64,000 nt of DNA, taken from contig NZ_CP091244.1 of assembly GCF_021650935.1 (NCBI RefSeq), positions 1,240,001 through 1,304,000 of the forward strand, in the 5' to 3' direction. This stretch comes from Thiothrix winogradskyi (GTDB taxonomy: Bacteria; Pseudomonadota; Gammaproteobacteria; Thiotrichales; Thiotrichaceae). The translations under genes were made by a program, and so were the position numbers. The notes under the pieces were generated by a model. It did not search any database. It was not told the DNA's origin and was given only the letters and a program-made list of their open reading frames with translations. Positions 53,183 through 60,806 of the stretch are shown one piece after another; position 1 is the first letter of the stretch, and every line of letters begins with the position of its first letter.

Positions 53183-53488
53183 TTAGCCCGACAGTTGGCG
53201 TTGACTTAAACAACTCTCAATGCATCGCAAGATTTCACGTTCCATAGTTGGGGTATCTCGAATTCGCAAATGTGCATTCAAAAACGATACCACACGACGT
53301 GCCAGCCGTTGTCGCTCATCAGCGGGGGCGATCACCGCCGCATAGAGTTCCTGATCGTGTTCTGAAAAGCTGCAAATCAGGTTTTTGAGAGCTGAGTTGT
53401 CTTGGGTAACTAGCATTGAAAAGCTGCGGGAGTGTTTGCTGATGGTGACAAGCGTCTCCCGCGTGGTGTTAATAACAGTGTTGTGCAT
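53183..53488 (-). CDS. Hypothetical protein, 101 residues
   Basis: No family recognised. A good AAGGAGC site stands six bases before the ATG, so it is very likely translated. The product is mostly helical and charged (DERQRLARRVVSFLNAHLR, MEREILRCIESCLS) and lacks signal or membrane segments. An IS200/IS605 element sits about 30 bases upstream of the start, which may have separated it from its promoter. It is convergent with fccB. Confidence 0.65.
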   Translation of the reverse strand: MHNTVINTTRETLVTISKHSRSFSMLVTQDNSALKNLICSFSEHDQELYAAVIAPADERQRLARRVVSFLNAHLRIRDTPTMEREILRCIESCLSQRQLSG

Positions 53489-53597
53489 GAAATGCTCCTT
53501 CCGGCGGTATTGCGTTTGATCAGGTTGCGCGGCAAACCCCGTCCTTCAGGTCGGGGAGGATAGCGCGGGAGGCAGCGCCTCCCTATGTTTGTAGTAT

Positions 53598-54014
53598 TTA
53601 GTGTGGTGTCTGCTGCTGCTCAATGTATTGGCGAATAACGGAAATAGGCGCACCACCACAACTGCCCGCAAAATAACTGGGCGACCATAAAGCACCACCC
53701 CAGAGTTTCTTATGGAGGTTGGGGTAATTTTTCTTACGTATCACTCGGCTAGAACCCCCCTTTAAACTATTCACCAAAACAGAAACCGCCACTTTTGGTG
53801 GATAGTTTACCAGTAGGTGAACATGGTCATCTTCCCCATCGAACTCCACTAATTCCGCTTCAAAGTCGGTACACACGCTGGCGAAAATACCACGCAAGTC
53901 ATCCAGCATGGCTTTGGTGAATACATTTCTGCGGTATTTTGTCAAAAAGACCAAGTGAACATGTATTCTAAAAACACAATGTCTTCCATGTCTAATGTCG
54001 TTGTCATTACTCAT
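53598..54014 (-). CDS. tnpA: IS200/IS605 transposase TnpA (Y1 HUH)
   Basis: 138 residues. The HUH motif (DHVHLLVNYPP, His-Val-His) and the catalytic Tyr in ISVIRQYIEQQ are in place, with VFRIHVHLVFLTKYRRNVF at the start. It cuts and joins single-stranded DNA at the hairpin ends of the element. All expected residues are present, so it could be active. It is divergent from tnpB. Confidence 0.92.
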   Translation of the reverse strand: MSNDNDIRHGRHCVFRIHVHLVFLTKYRRNVFTKAMLDDLRGIFASVCTDFEAELVEFDGEDDHVHLLVNYPPKVAVSVLVNSLKGGSSRVIRKKNYPNLHKKLWGGALWSPSYFAGSCGGAPISVIRQYIEQQQTPH

Positions 54015-54035
54015 AGACCAAACTATAATATGGGG

Positions 54036-55247
54036 ATGCAGCGACTACAAGCCTTCAAATACGAACTGATGCCCAACGGTGAAACACAGCGTCAACTGCG
54101 CCGTTTTGCTGGGTCATGCCGTTTCGTTTACAACAAGGCATTGGCGTTACAGCAAGCCAGCCATGAAGCGGGTGAAAAGTTCATCGGTTACGTGGCAATG
54201 GCAAAACACCTGACAGCATGGCGCAACGGCACAGAAACCCCGTGGCTGAAAGATTCCCCCGTCCATCCGCTGCAACACGCACTCAAAGACCTCGATAAAG
54301 CCTACCAAAACTTCTTTACCAAACGCGCGGACTTTCCCTGCTTCAAACGCAAAGGCAGTGGTGACAGTTTCCGCTACCCTGACCCCAAACAAATCAAGCT
54401 CGATCCAAGCAATGCTCGGATTTTCCTGCCCAAACTCGGCTGGATATGCTACCGCAACAGCCGTGATGCCTTGGGTGAATTGCGCAATGTCACGGTTTCC
54501 AGCAAGGGCGGTAAATGGTTTGTGAGCATCCAAACCCAGCGCGAAGTAGAACTCATTCCTTCAACAGCGACTACGGCTATCGGTATTGACCTTGGTATAG
54601 CCCGCTTTGCCACGTTCTCGGATGGCAAGTACCTCGAACCACGCAACAGTTTCAAAACCAAAGCCGCCAAACTCGCCAAATACCAACGGCGCATGGCGCA
54701 CAAGCAAAAATTCAGCAACAACTGGAAAAAAGCCAAAGCTAAAGTCCAAAAAATTCACACCCAAATCGCCAACGACCGCCGCGATTTCCTGCACAAAGCG
54801 ACGACCACGCTCAGCCAAAACCACGCGCTCGTGTTCATCGAAGATTTGCAGGTACGGAATATGTCGAAGTCAGCGGCAGGCACGGCAGAAAACCCCGGCA
54901 AAAACGTTGCCCAGAAATCCGGCTTAAACAAAGCCATCCTCGACCAAGGTTGGGGCGAATTTCGACGGCAACTCGATTACAAGCTGGCATGGAAATGCGG
55001 CATGTTGTTCGCCGTACCACCGCATTACACCAGTCAGGAATGCCCCGCGTGTCACCATGTATCAGCGGATAACCGCCAGACGCAAGCGCAATTTGTGTGC
55101 GTGAAATGCCATTACGAAAATCACGCCGATCATGTCGGTGCGATCAATGTTTTAGAGCGGGGATACCGCTTGTTAGCCTGTGGAGATGTGGCGTTAAGCC
55201 GCTTGGTGAAGCAGGAACCCACCGAAGTAAGTCAGCTATCTAGCTGA
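54036..55247 (+). CDS. tnpB: RNA-guided nuclease TnpB (IS605 family)
   Basis: 403 residues from ATG 54036; an ATG two codons earlier is possible. The N-terminal MQRLQAFKYELMPNGE and FVYNKALALQQ are the usual helical start. RuvC-I Asp in GIDLGIARFATF, RuvC-II Glu in VFIEDLQVRNM, a zinc ribbon (CPAC...CVKC), and RuvC-III Asp in ADHVGAINVLERG are all present. Known TnpB proteins cut DNA guided by a right-end RNA next to a short flanking motif. Intact active-site residues suggest a functional enzyme. Confidence 0.9.
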   Translation: MQRLQAFKYELMPNGETQRQLRRFAGSCRFVYNKALALQQASHEAGEKFIGYVAMAKHLTAWRNGTETPWLKDSPVHPLQHALKDLDKAYQNFFTKRADFPCFKRKGSGDSFRYPDPKQIKLDPSNARIFLPKLGWICYRNSRDALGELRNVTVSSKGGKWFVSIQTQREVELIPSTATTAIGIDLGIARFATFSDGKYLEPRNSFKTKAAKLAKYQRRMAHKQKFSNNWKKAKAKVQKIHTQIANDRRDFLHKATTTLSQNHALVFIEDLQVRNMSKSAAGTAENPGKNVAQKSGLNKAILDQGWGEFRRQLDYKLAWKCGMLFAVPPHYTSQECPACHHVSADNRQTQAQFVCVKCHYENHADHVGAINVLERGYRLLACGDVALSRLVKQEPTEVSQLSS

Positions 55248-55291
55248 ATGCAGTAGGAATCCCCTTCCTTTAGGGAGGGGAGGATGTCAAT
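55150..55291 (+). ncRNA. Predicted right-end guide RNA (omega RNA) of tnpB
   Basis: Inferred by analogy with other TnpB elements, where the RNA scaffold overlaps the tnpB 3' end and the right end. The right-end hairpin (55262-55281) is visible. The guide would be the ~16-20 bases following position 55291. Start and end are estimates. Confidence 0.4.
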
Positions 55292-55326
55292 GTTAAGGTT
55301 TTGTTAAAGAGCATAGCCTAAAGCAC

Positions 55327-55358
55327 GGGGCTGATGGGTGGTAGGTGGTGTCAGCCCC
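55327..55358 (-). terminator. Terminator-like hairpin after the coiled-coil cytochrome gene
   Basis: 8-bp stem ggggctga (55327-55334) and tcagcccc (55351-55358). On the minus strand it is followed by GTGCTTT, only weakly T-rich. It lies just beyond the stop at 55365. Confidence 0.5.
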
Positions 55359-55364
55359 AAAAGC

Positions 55365-55907
55365 TTATTTTTTATTGGCTTTTTCTGCGGCAGTGGTAAG
55401 TGTCTGCAATTGTTGTTCCATGTTTTGCAGGCGGGTTTCCAGATGCTCTTGTGTCAGTTTGTGGAGTTCTTGTTGCATTTCCTGCATTTCAGTGACTTGA
55501 ACGCCAATGCGTTGAATCGCTTCTTCGCGGATAGCGGCTAACAACGTGTCATCAGGGGTTTTCCAGTCGCCACCGGCTTTGCTTGCCATCCATGCAACGG
55601 CATCCGCAAAGGCTTCGAGGGTCATGTCAGGTTGTCCGCCTTTGGCAGGCATGGCACGAACTCCAACCCATGCATGAGCGGTGAGTACTGCTTGCCCTTC
55701 GGCAATTAAGTCTGCCCATGCGGCTTTGTCGCCCAATTTAGGGGCATCGGCAATGCCTTCCTTGTGACAGGCAAAACAGACCGTGTTGTAAACGTCTTCG
55801 CCGGATTTGCCTTGCCATGCATTGGGTTTGGCTTTTTCGTCAGCGTGGCCATTCAAGCTGATGACAGCTAAGCCAATGAGTACGCCAATGGATAAGGATC
55901 GTTTCAT
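55365..55907 (-). CDS. Cytochrome c5-like protein with C-terminal coiled coil
   Basis: 180 residues from the ATG at 55907 (GGGA upstream; a TTG two codons earlier is possible). Signal (LSIGVLIGLAVISLNGHA), heme site CFACH (about 44-48), and a Met ligand in AMPAKGGQPDMT, as in cytochrome c5. Beyond the ~110-residue cytochrome comes about 60 residues of heptad-like helix (VTEMQEMQQELHKLTQEHLE, LQNMEQQLQTLTTAAEKA). This extra tail is not part of c5 and suggests oligomerisation or docking. It lies downstream of the LuxR-type gene on the same strand, 50 bases apart. Confidence 0.85.
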   Translation of the reverse strand: MKRSLSIGVLIGLAVISLNGHADEKAKPNAWQGKSGEDVYNTVCFACHKEGIADAPKLGDKAAWADLIAEGQAVLTAHAWVGVRAMPAKGGQPDMTLEAFADAVAWMASKAGGDWKTPDDTLLAAIREEAIQRIGVQVTEMQEMQQELHKLTQEHLETRLQNMEQQLQTLTTAAEKANKK

Positions 55908-55957
55908 AATCAAGTTCCCAGTGATGCATAAAAATGTAAATGATAACGCAACGTGTC

Positions 55958-56482
55958 TTAACCTAAAAAATCCTCAAAAAACCACGCAGCAAATTCATGT
56001 CGCCCATTCAAACCCGATTTGCGGTAAATGCTGCTGGCTTGCTGGCGCACGGTTTTTTCCTTGGTATCGCGCACACTGGCGATTTCGTCAAAGCTCAAGC
56101 CCTTCAATAGCAATAACGCCACTTGCTGTTCACTGGTGGTGAGTTGCCAAGCATTCAGTTGTTCGCGGATGACTTCCCCGTATTGGCGGCTGGCTTGCTG
56201 GATTTTGTCATTCATCTGTTGCAGGTCGGCGTGAGCGGCAATCAGGTCATGGCGTGTCAGTTGCAGTTGTTGGCGCATCGTCTCCGTTTCACGTTGCCGT
56301 TGGTGGATGGCATAAACCAGCAAGGCAATGCCTAACAACGCCAGCAGCATCTGCACGCCTTCAAATAACAGGTAGGGCAGATCGTGATGGTCTTCCTGCA
56401 CTTCATGGATGAAATTCAGCCCATAGGGCAGGGCAAGCAATACCAGAATGGTGATGAGAACGTGTTCCTTGAGGCGTGTCAT
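55958..56482 (-). CDS. LuxR-family regulator with two N-terminal membrane segments
   Basis: 174 residues. Two transmembrane segments (about 9-25 and 38-60), a coiled-coil stretch (RETETMRQQLQLTRHDLIA), and a C-terminal LuxR-type HTH (LTTSEQQVALLLLKGLSFDEI, then DTKEKTVRQQASSIYRKSGL). A membrane-bound HTH protein of this kind probably senses an envelope or redox cue; the ligand is unknown. It is divergent from the shp-dhc-cyb operon across a 161-base gap and is the best candidate regulator of it. Confidence 0.83.
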   Translation of the reverse strand: MTRLKEHVLITILVLLALPYGLNFIHEVQEDHHDLPYLLFEGVQMLLALLGIALLVYAIHQRQRETETMRQQLQLTRHDLIAAHADLQQMNDKIQQASRQYGEVIREQLNAWQLTTSEQQVALLLLKGLSFDEIASVRDTKEKTVRQQASSIYRKSGLNGRHEFAAWFFEDFLG

Positions 56483-56643
56483 GCTGTCTTCCTATATGGG
56501 GCGTATGTCGGATGATGGTAGCGGCATCCACTATCGTTGGTGAGTGGGCAAATGCCTATAAATAGTAGGTCATTAGGCCGATGTAAAACGCGCAGGTATC
56601 AGCAACACTGCTGGGTATGTTAAACATCATGAGGAACAACCTA
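56483..56643. promoter_or_regulatory. Divergent control region of the LuxR gene and the shp operon
   Basis: 161 bases between two divergent transcription units. It contains the GAGGA ribosome site of the shp gene (56631-56635). I see no clear dyad operator, so the regulator link rests on position only. Confidence 0.4.
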
Positions 56644-57057
56644 ATGCGACGCTTCCCTATTAGCGCAATATTATCATTAGTGGCTTGCGTTTGTAGCACT
56701 GCTGTATACGCAGAAACGCCACAACAAATACTGGATGGCCTCACCCAGCAAGCCAAAACAGAATCTGCTGACTTTCAGGGGTTTGATGCGGCGCGTGGTG
56801 AGCTATTTTTCAAGCAAACCCATGCCAATGACTGGAGTTGTGCCTCTTGCCACTCCGACAATCCGCTAAACGCGGGGAAACACGCCAAAACCAGTAAGGC
56901 GATTGAGCCACTTGCCCCCAGTGCGAATGCCGAGCGTTTCACTGACCCTAAAAAGGTGGGAAAGTGGTTCAAGCGTAACTGTAACGACGTGTTGGATCGT
57001 ACCTGCACTGCACAAGAACAAGGTGACGTGCTGACTTGGCTATTGGCAACGCAATGA
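56644..57057 (+). CDS. shp: Sphaeroides-heme-protein-like cytochrome c (DUF1924)
   Basis: 137 residues from ATG 56644 (GAGGA eight bases upstream). Signal peptide (SAILSLVACVCSTAVYA), then the heme site CASCH within GELFFKQTHANDWSCASCHS and the conserved HAKTSKAIEPLAPSANAERF. SHP-type cytochromes are high-spin and bind O2 or NO; an Asn serves as the sixth ligand in the Rhodobacter protein. Two extra Cys near the C-terminus (NCNDVLDRTCT) fit the known disulfide. It heads the shp-dhc-cyb operon. Confidence 0.85.
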   Translation: MRRFPISAILSLVACVCSTAVYAETPQQILDGLTQQAKTESADFQGFDAARGELFFKQTHANDWSCASCHSDNPLNAGKHAKTSKAIEPLAPSANAERFTDPKKVGKWFKRNCNDVLDRTCTAQEQGDVLTWLLATQ

Positions 57058-57068
57058 GGAGCAACGCT

Positions 57069-57581
57069 ATGTTGAAGAAAACACTGGTATCTTCCCTGAT
57101 GATGGGTGTTTTGCTGGTTACGAGTACCGTCTTTTTGGTATCCAAACAGGTGGTTGCTGATGACGACGATGGCGAGAACCACGGCAGCAAACACGTTTAC
57201 AGCGCAACCTTGCCGGTATGGAAAACCGAGTGTGGCGAGTGCCACATCGCTTACCCACCGCAGTTATTGCCCGCTGCCTCCTGGCAAAAAATGATGGGGT
57301 CACTGGACGAGCATTTCGGGACTGATGCGAGTCTGGACGCAGATGTCATTGCAGAAATCCTACCATTCCTTGAAAAAAACGCCGGTTCTGAACGCAAATA
57401 TGCAGCAGCCACCGGTAAATCGGATATGCGGATTACCGAAACCCGCTGGTTTATCAAGGAGCATGATGAGGTGTCGGCATCGACTTGGAAGCGAATTGAT
57501 AGCCCTGCCAATTGTGCGGCTTGCCATACTACGGCGGAGCAGGGCAATTACGACGAAGACTTCATCAAAATTCCCCGTTAA
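57069..57581 (+). CDS. dhc: Diheme cytochrome c (DHC type)
   Basis: 170 residues from ATG 57069 (GAGGAG upstream). Signal segment, then an Asp-rich stretch (DDDDGEN) and two widely spaced heme sites, CGECH (about 55) and CAACH (about 149). The LPVWKTECGECHIAYPPQLL block is characteristic of DHC, which reduces SHP in Rhodobacter. It lies 11 bases after shp and 12 bases before the cytochrome b gene. Confidence 0.88.
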   Translation: MLKKTLVSSLMMGVLLVTSTVFLVSKQVVADDDDGENHGSKHVYSATLPVWKTECGECHIAYPPQLLPAASWQKMMGSLDEHFGTDASLDADVIAEILPFLEKNAGSERKYAAATGKSDMRITETRWFIKEHDEVSASTWKRIDSPANCAACHTTAEQGNYDEDFIKIPR

Positions 57582-57593
57582 GGAGGTGACAGT

Positions 57594-58205
57594 ATGTTGC
57601 AACGTATCTTGGTGTGGGATGTTCCTACCCGCGTATTTCATTGGTCGTTGGCGTTGTCGTTTGCCGGTGCATATCTGACGGCGGAATCCGAACGTTACCG
57701 TGACATTCACCTTGCGCTGGGCTATGTGTTGCTGGGGTTGATCGGCTTTCGCTTGCTGTGGGGATTCGTGGGTACGGCGTATGCGCGTTTCCGCAGTTTT
57801 ACCTTTACCCCAGCACAGGTGCAGTCTTACTTACTGTCATTGCTGGGCAAGCAGCCACAGCATTATGTCGGGCATAACCCAGCCGGTGGCGTTGCCATTT
57901 TTCTGCTGTTGGCGTTGGGTTTGGTGATTAGCGTGAGTGGGCTGGGCTTGCACTGGGAAATCGGTGATGAGGACTGGTGGGAAGATTTGCACGAAGTCGC
58001 TTCCAACCTGATGCTGTTAGTGGTGTTGGTGCATATTGCCGGGGTGCTTATTAGCAGTGTGTTGCATCGGGAGAATCTGGTACGGGCGATGTTTACTGGC
58101 TACAAGCAGGCAGAGAGTGCCGCTAATCTGGTGAATGCTTACGTTTGGTTAGGTGTCGCAATGGCAGGGGCAATCTTGTTGTTTTTGTTCGTTTACTTGA
58201 CATGA
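57594..58205 (+). CDS. cyb: Membrane cytochrome b of the shp operon (b561 / Ni-Fe hydrogenase cytochrome b family)
   Basis: 203 residues. Four or five transmembrane segments with His ligands in VFHWSLALSFAGAYL, RDIHLALGYVLLG and LHEVASNLMLLVVLVHIAG. It probably carries electrons between the quinone pool and the DHC/SHP cytochromes, as proposed for the homologous operon in Rhodobacter. An AAGGAGGTGA site, a full anti-SD match, precedes the ATG by six bases. Confidence 0.9.
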   Translation: MLQRILVWDVPTRVFHWSLALSFAGAYLTAESERYRDIHLALGYVLLGLIGFRLLWGFVGTAYARFRSFTFTPAQVQSYLLSLLGKQPQHYVGHNPAGGVAIFLLLALGLVISVSGLGLHWEIGDEDWWEDLHEVASNLMLLVVLVHIAGVLISSVLHRENLVRAMFTGYKQAESAANLVNAYVWLGVAMAGAILLFLFVYLT

Positions 58206-58391
58206 TTGCTTAAAAAACATCAAAACACTCCTATGAGCGTCTCTCATTAGTAATTAATGGCTAGTGGTACAAATGTCTTATGAGATTTGGCGGTTATCAA
58301 CATGGCTTTGTCATATTATTTGCCCGATGTAAGAAATTTATAGTTCCAATATGTTTGTGGTTTCGATAACCATATAAAAGAGGCAACTCCC

Positions 58392-58694
58392 ATGAAACGA
58401 TTGTTGACTGCTCTCACAGCAATAGCTTGGCTGCTTCCCGCTTTGGCTACTGCGGGTCCGGCTACGCTTAACCACCCCGGACGTCTTCTCGCCGCCAACT
58501 GCTTCCAATGCCACGGCACGGATGGTTATGGCATGGAAAGTTTGGCGGGTGAAAAAGCTTCCGAGATTATCGACGAATTACAGGAAATGCAGTTTGAACC
58601 AGCGCGTCAGGACATTATGGCTGTCCACGCGCAGGCTTACACAGCAGAAGAAATCAACCTGATCGCCGACTACTTTTCCAAACAACCCAAATAA
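58392..58694 (+). CDS. fccA: Monoheme cytochrome c, sulfide dehydrogenase cytochrome subunit (copy 2)
   Basis: 100 residues. Signal peptide (LLTALTAIAWLLPALATA), then one heme site CFQCH in LLAANCFQCHGTDGYG, a Met-containing segment (QEMQFEPARQDIMAVHAQ) and a short C-terminal helix (EINLIADYFSKQ). It resembles the copy-1 cytochrome over the heme domain but has no lipobox and no linker, so it is soluble. An AGAGGC site lies upstream. fccB follows after 12 bases. Confidence 0.85.
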   Translation: MKRLLTALTAIAWLLPALATAGPATLNHPGRLLAANCFQCHGTDGYGMESLAGEKASEIIDELQEMQFEPARQDIMAVHAQAYTAEEINLIADYFSKQPK

Positions 58695-58706
58695 GAGGGA
58701 CGGGCT

Positions 58707-59993
58707 ATGCAACGCAGAGACTTTTTACGTTTACTCGGTACGGGGGCAGCAGTGGGCATGATGGCACCGTTTGCTGATGTGTTGGCGGCTAGTCGTGTGA
58801 CCATGCCGGGGAATACCGGCGCAAATGGTCGGGTCGTGGTGATTGGTGGCGGCATGGCAGGGACAACCGTCGCCAAATACTTACGCTTGTGGGGTGGCAC
58901 AGGTGTGCAAGTCACTTTGGTTGAACCTAACCCGACCTATATTTCCAACATTTTCAGCAATAAAGTGTTGACTGGGGAACGTACTCTCACGCAGTTGTCT
59001 TACAAATATGGCACGCTGACCAGCAAGTATGGCGTCAAGCTGATTACCAAATCCATCACCGCGATTGATTATGTCGGTCAGCAAGTGACGCTCAACGATG
59101 GCAGCAAACTGCCTTACGATCGCTTGGTGATTGCACCAGGGGTTGCTTTTGACGCATTGCCAATGTCCGGCACAGCAGCGGCGCAGGCGAAAGTGGTACA
59201 CGCATGGCAAGCAGGGGCGCAGACCACTTCGCTGCAAAGCCAGATCAAGGCAATGGCCAAAGCCGACACGTTTATTCTGACCATTCCGGCGAAACCGTAC
59301 CGTTGCCCTCCGGGACCGTATGAACGTGCTTGTGTGGTGGCGGATTACCTGACACGGGTTAAAAAAGGCGGCAAAGTCGTGGTGCTGGATGCTAACTCCA
59401 GCATTCAGGCAGAAGTGGAAAACTTCACTTATGCCTTCAAGAATATCCATAAGAACATCACCTATGTCCCGAATGCCAGCATTAGCAGCATTGACGCGAA
59501 TACCGGCACAGTCAACACCAATGCTGGCGCATTCAAGGGTAAGGTCGTTAACGCGATTCCACCGCATCGGGCGGGCAAGATCATTACCGACAACCCGTTG
59601 CTGGCGAATGTGGGCGGGCGTTGGGCGGGTGTGAATGTGCTGAGCTATGAATCCGCGCTTCCCAAGATCCACGTCATTGGGGATGCCGCAGCAACGACGC
59701 AACCGAAAGCGGGGCATATTGCCAATGCCGAGGCGAAAGTGTGCGCGGATGCGATTGTGCATTTGTTGCGTGGTGAGCCGGTTAATCCAGCGCCGATAAC
59801 TAATTCGGCTTGCTACACACCGATTACGAGCACGACAGCTTCGTGGTTGTCCGTGGTTTACCGTTATGACCCTGTGACCGGCACGATGTTGCCAACTGGT
59901 AATGGTGTGACCGAATCCAGCGGTATCAACAAGGATAACCACAAAGAAATGCTTGAATGGTTCAGCAACTTGATGGCGGATACCTTCGCTTAA
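58707..59993 (+). CDS. fccB: Flavocytochrome c sulfide dehydrogenase, flavoprotein subunit (copy 2)
   Basis: 428 residues. Tat signal QRRDFLRLLGTGAAVGMMA, FAD motif VVVIGGGMAGTTVAKYL, both redox Cys regions (YRCPPGPYERACVVADYL; ITNSACYTPIT) and the C-terminal family block. It is similar to copy 1 across its length, with more changes in the middle (VNTNAGAFKGKVVNAIPPHR). It pairs with the preceding cytochrome. The two copies probably differ in affinity or membrane location (inference). Confidence 0.94.
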   Translation: MQRRDFLRLLGTGAAVGMMAPFADVLAASRVTMPGNTGANGRVVVIGGGMAGTTVAKYLRLWGGTGVQVTLVEPNPTYISNIFSNKVLTGERTLTQLSYKYGTLTSKYGVKLITKSITAIDYVGQQVTLNDGSKLPYDRLVIAPGVAFDALPMSGTAAAQAKVVHAWQAGAQTTSLQSQIKAMAKADTFILTIPAKPYRCPPGPYERACVVADYLTRVKKGGKVVVLDANSSIQAEVENFTYAFKNIHKNITYVPNASISSIDANTGTVNTNAGAFKGKVVNAIPPHRAGKIITDNPLLANVGGRWAGVNVLSYESALPKIHVIGDAAATTQPKAGHIANAEAKVCADAIVHLLRGEPVNPAPITNSACYTPITSTTASWLSVVYRYDPVTGTMLPTGNGVTESSGINKDNHKEMLEWFSNLMADTFA

Positions 59994-60061
59994 TTTTTTC
60001 AGCTTCATTTCAGATAAGCCGGTTAGCCTACACGCATACATTCATTATTTGGAGGCTAACC

Positions 60062-60787
60062 ATGAAAACCTTAAACCTGACTCGTCATACTCTGTTGGCT
60101 TGTGCCGTTACCTTATTGGTTGGGTGTGGTGGTAGCAGTGCTGCTGATACTGCTGCACTCACTACGACGGCTACTACGGCGGCGGCATCGGTGGTGGACA
60201 CTGCGCCAGCCAGTGCTACAGTTATTGATAATACGACTGCCAGCGCGACAACTGCGCTGACAGCCGCTGAAACCACTACTCTGCTATTTGTGCGTGAAGA
60301 GGAAAAACTGGCACGTGATGTTTACCTCACCTTGTACAATCGTTGGGGTACAAAAGTCTTTCAGAACATTGCTACCCGTTCTGAACAGCAGCACTTGGAC
60401 ATCATGGGTAATTTGATTGCTACCTACAAGCTGCAAGATCCGGTGCTGGATAACACCATCGGCGCATTCACTGACCCAGTATTGTTGGGACTGTACCAAG
60501 ATTTAGTCATGCGTGGCTCCACTTCGTTGAATGACGGTTTGCATGTTGGTGGTTTCATCGAAGAATTCGACATTAACGATTTGCAAGAAGCCATTGATGA
60601 AGCCAATGCTGGCAGCAAACCCGCTGATATTATTGCCGCCTACACCAACTTAATGTGTGGTTCACGCAATCATTTGCGGGCATTCGTGGGTCAGATTGAG
60701 AACAATGGCGTGGATTATCAAGCACAAGTCATTTCGCAAGCGACGGTCGATGCGATTGTGAATAGCCCCGAAGAGCAATGCCGTTAA
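60062..60787 (+). CDS. DUF2202 ferritin-like lipoprotein
   Basis: 241 residues from ATG 60062 (GGAGG eight bases upstream; the frame runs back into fccB without a start). Lipobox LVGC, an Ala/Thr-rich linker (TTATTAAASVVDTAPASA), and a helical domain beginning FVREEEKLARDVYLTLYNRW with SEQQHLDIMG, the Glu/His metal-ligand pattern of ferritin-like DUF2202. The last segment NLMCGSRNHLRAFVGQIE is also conserved. It may bind iron or another metal; the reaction is unknown. It lies between fccB and the hydrogenase-type gene on one strand. Confidence 0.82.
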   Translation: MKTLNLTRHTLLACAVTLLVGCGGSSAADTAALTTTATTAAASVVDTAPASATVIDNTTASATTALTAAETTTLLFVREEEKLARDVYLTLYNRWGTKVFQNIATRSEQQHLDIMGNLIATYKLQDPVLDNTIGAFTDPVLLGLYQDLVMRGSTSLNDGLHVGGFIEEFDINDLQEAIDEANAGSKPADIIAAYTNLMCGSRNHLRAFVGQIENNGVDYQAQVISQATVDAIVNSPEEQCR

Positions 60788-60806
60788 TCCCACAGCGGGA
60801 GGCAGG

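Larger units (their letters stand above)
53521..55291. mobile_element. IS200/IS605-family element with divergent tnpA and tnpB
   Basis: Left end begins near 53521, directly after a TTGAT pentamer (53516-53520), with the imperfect palindrome ccccgtccttcaggtcgggg at 53538-53557. The right end carries ccccttcctttagggagggg (55262-55281) and probably stops near gtcaa (55287-55291). tnpA reads minus and tnpB plus, separated by about 20 bases. These ends have no terminal inverted repeats, as usual for the family. Exact end positions are inferred. Confidence 0.8.

Noticed and set aside
53538..55281. Link between the GC-rich hairpins at 42407 and 292-393 and the IS605 end hairpins
   Set aside because: They share only short CCCC/GGGG tracts; loops and flanks differ, so common origin is not supported.
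58881..60041. 386-residue open frame antisense to the second fccB
   Set aside because: Composition is Arg/His/Cys-rich like a shadow frame, and the plus strand has a clear FccB.
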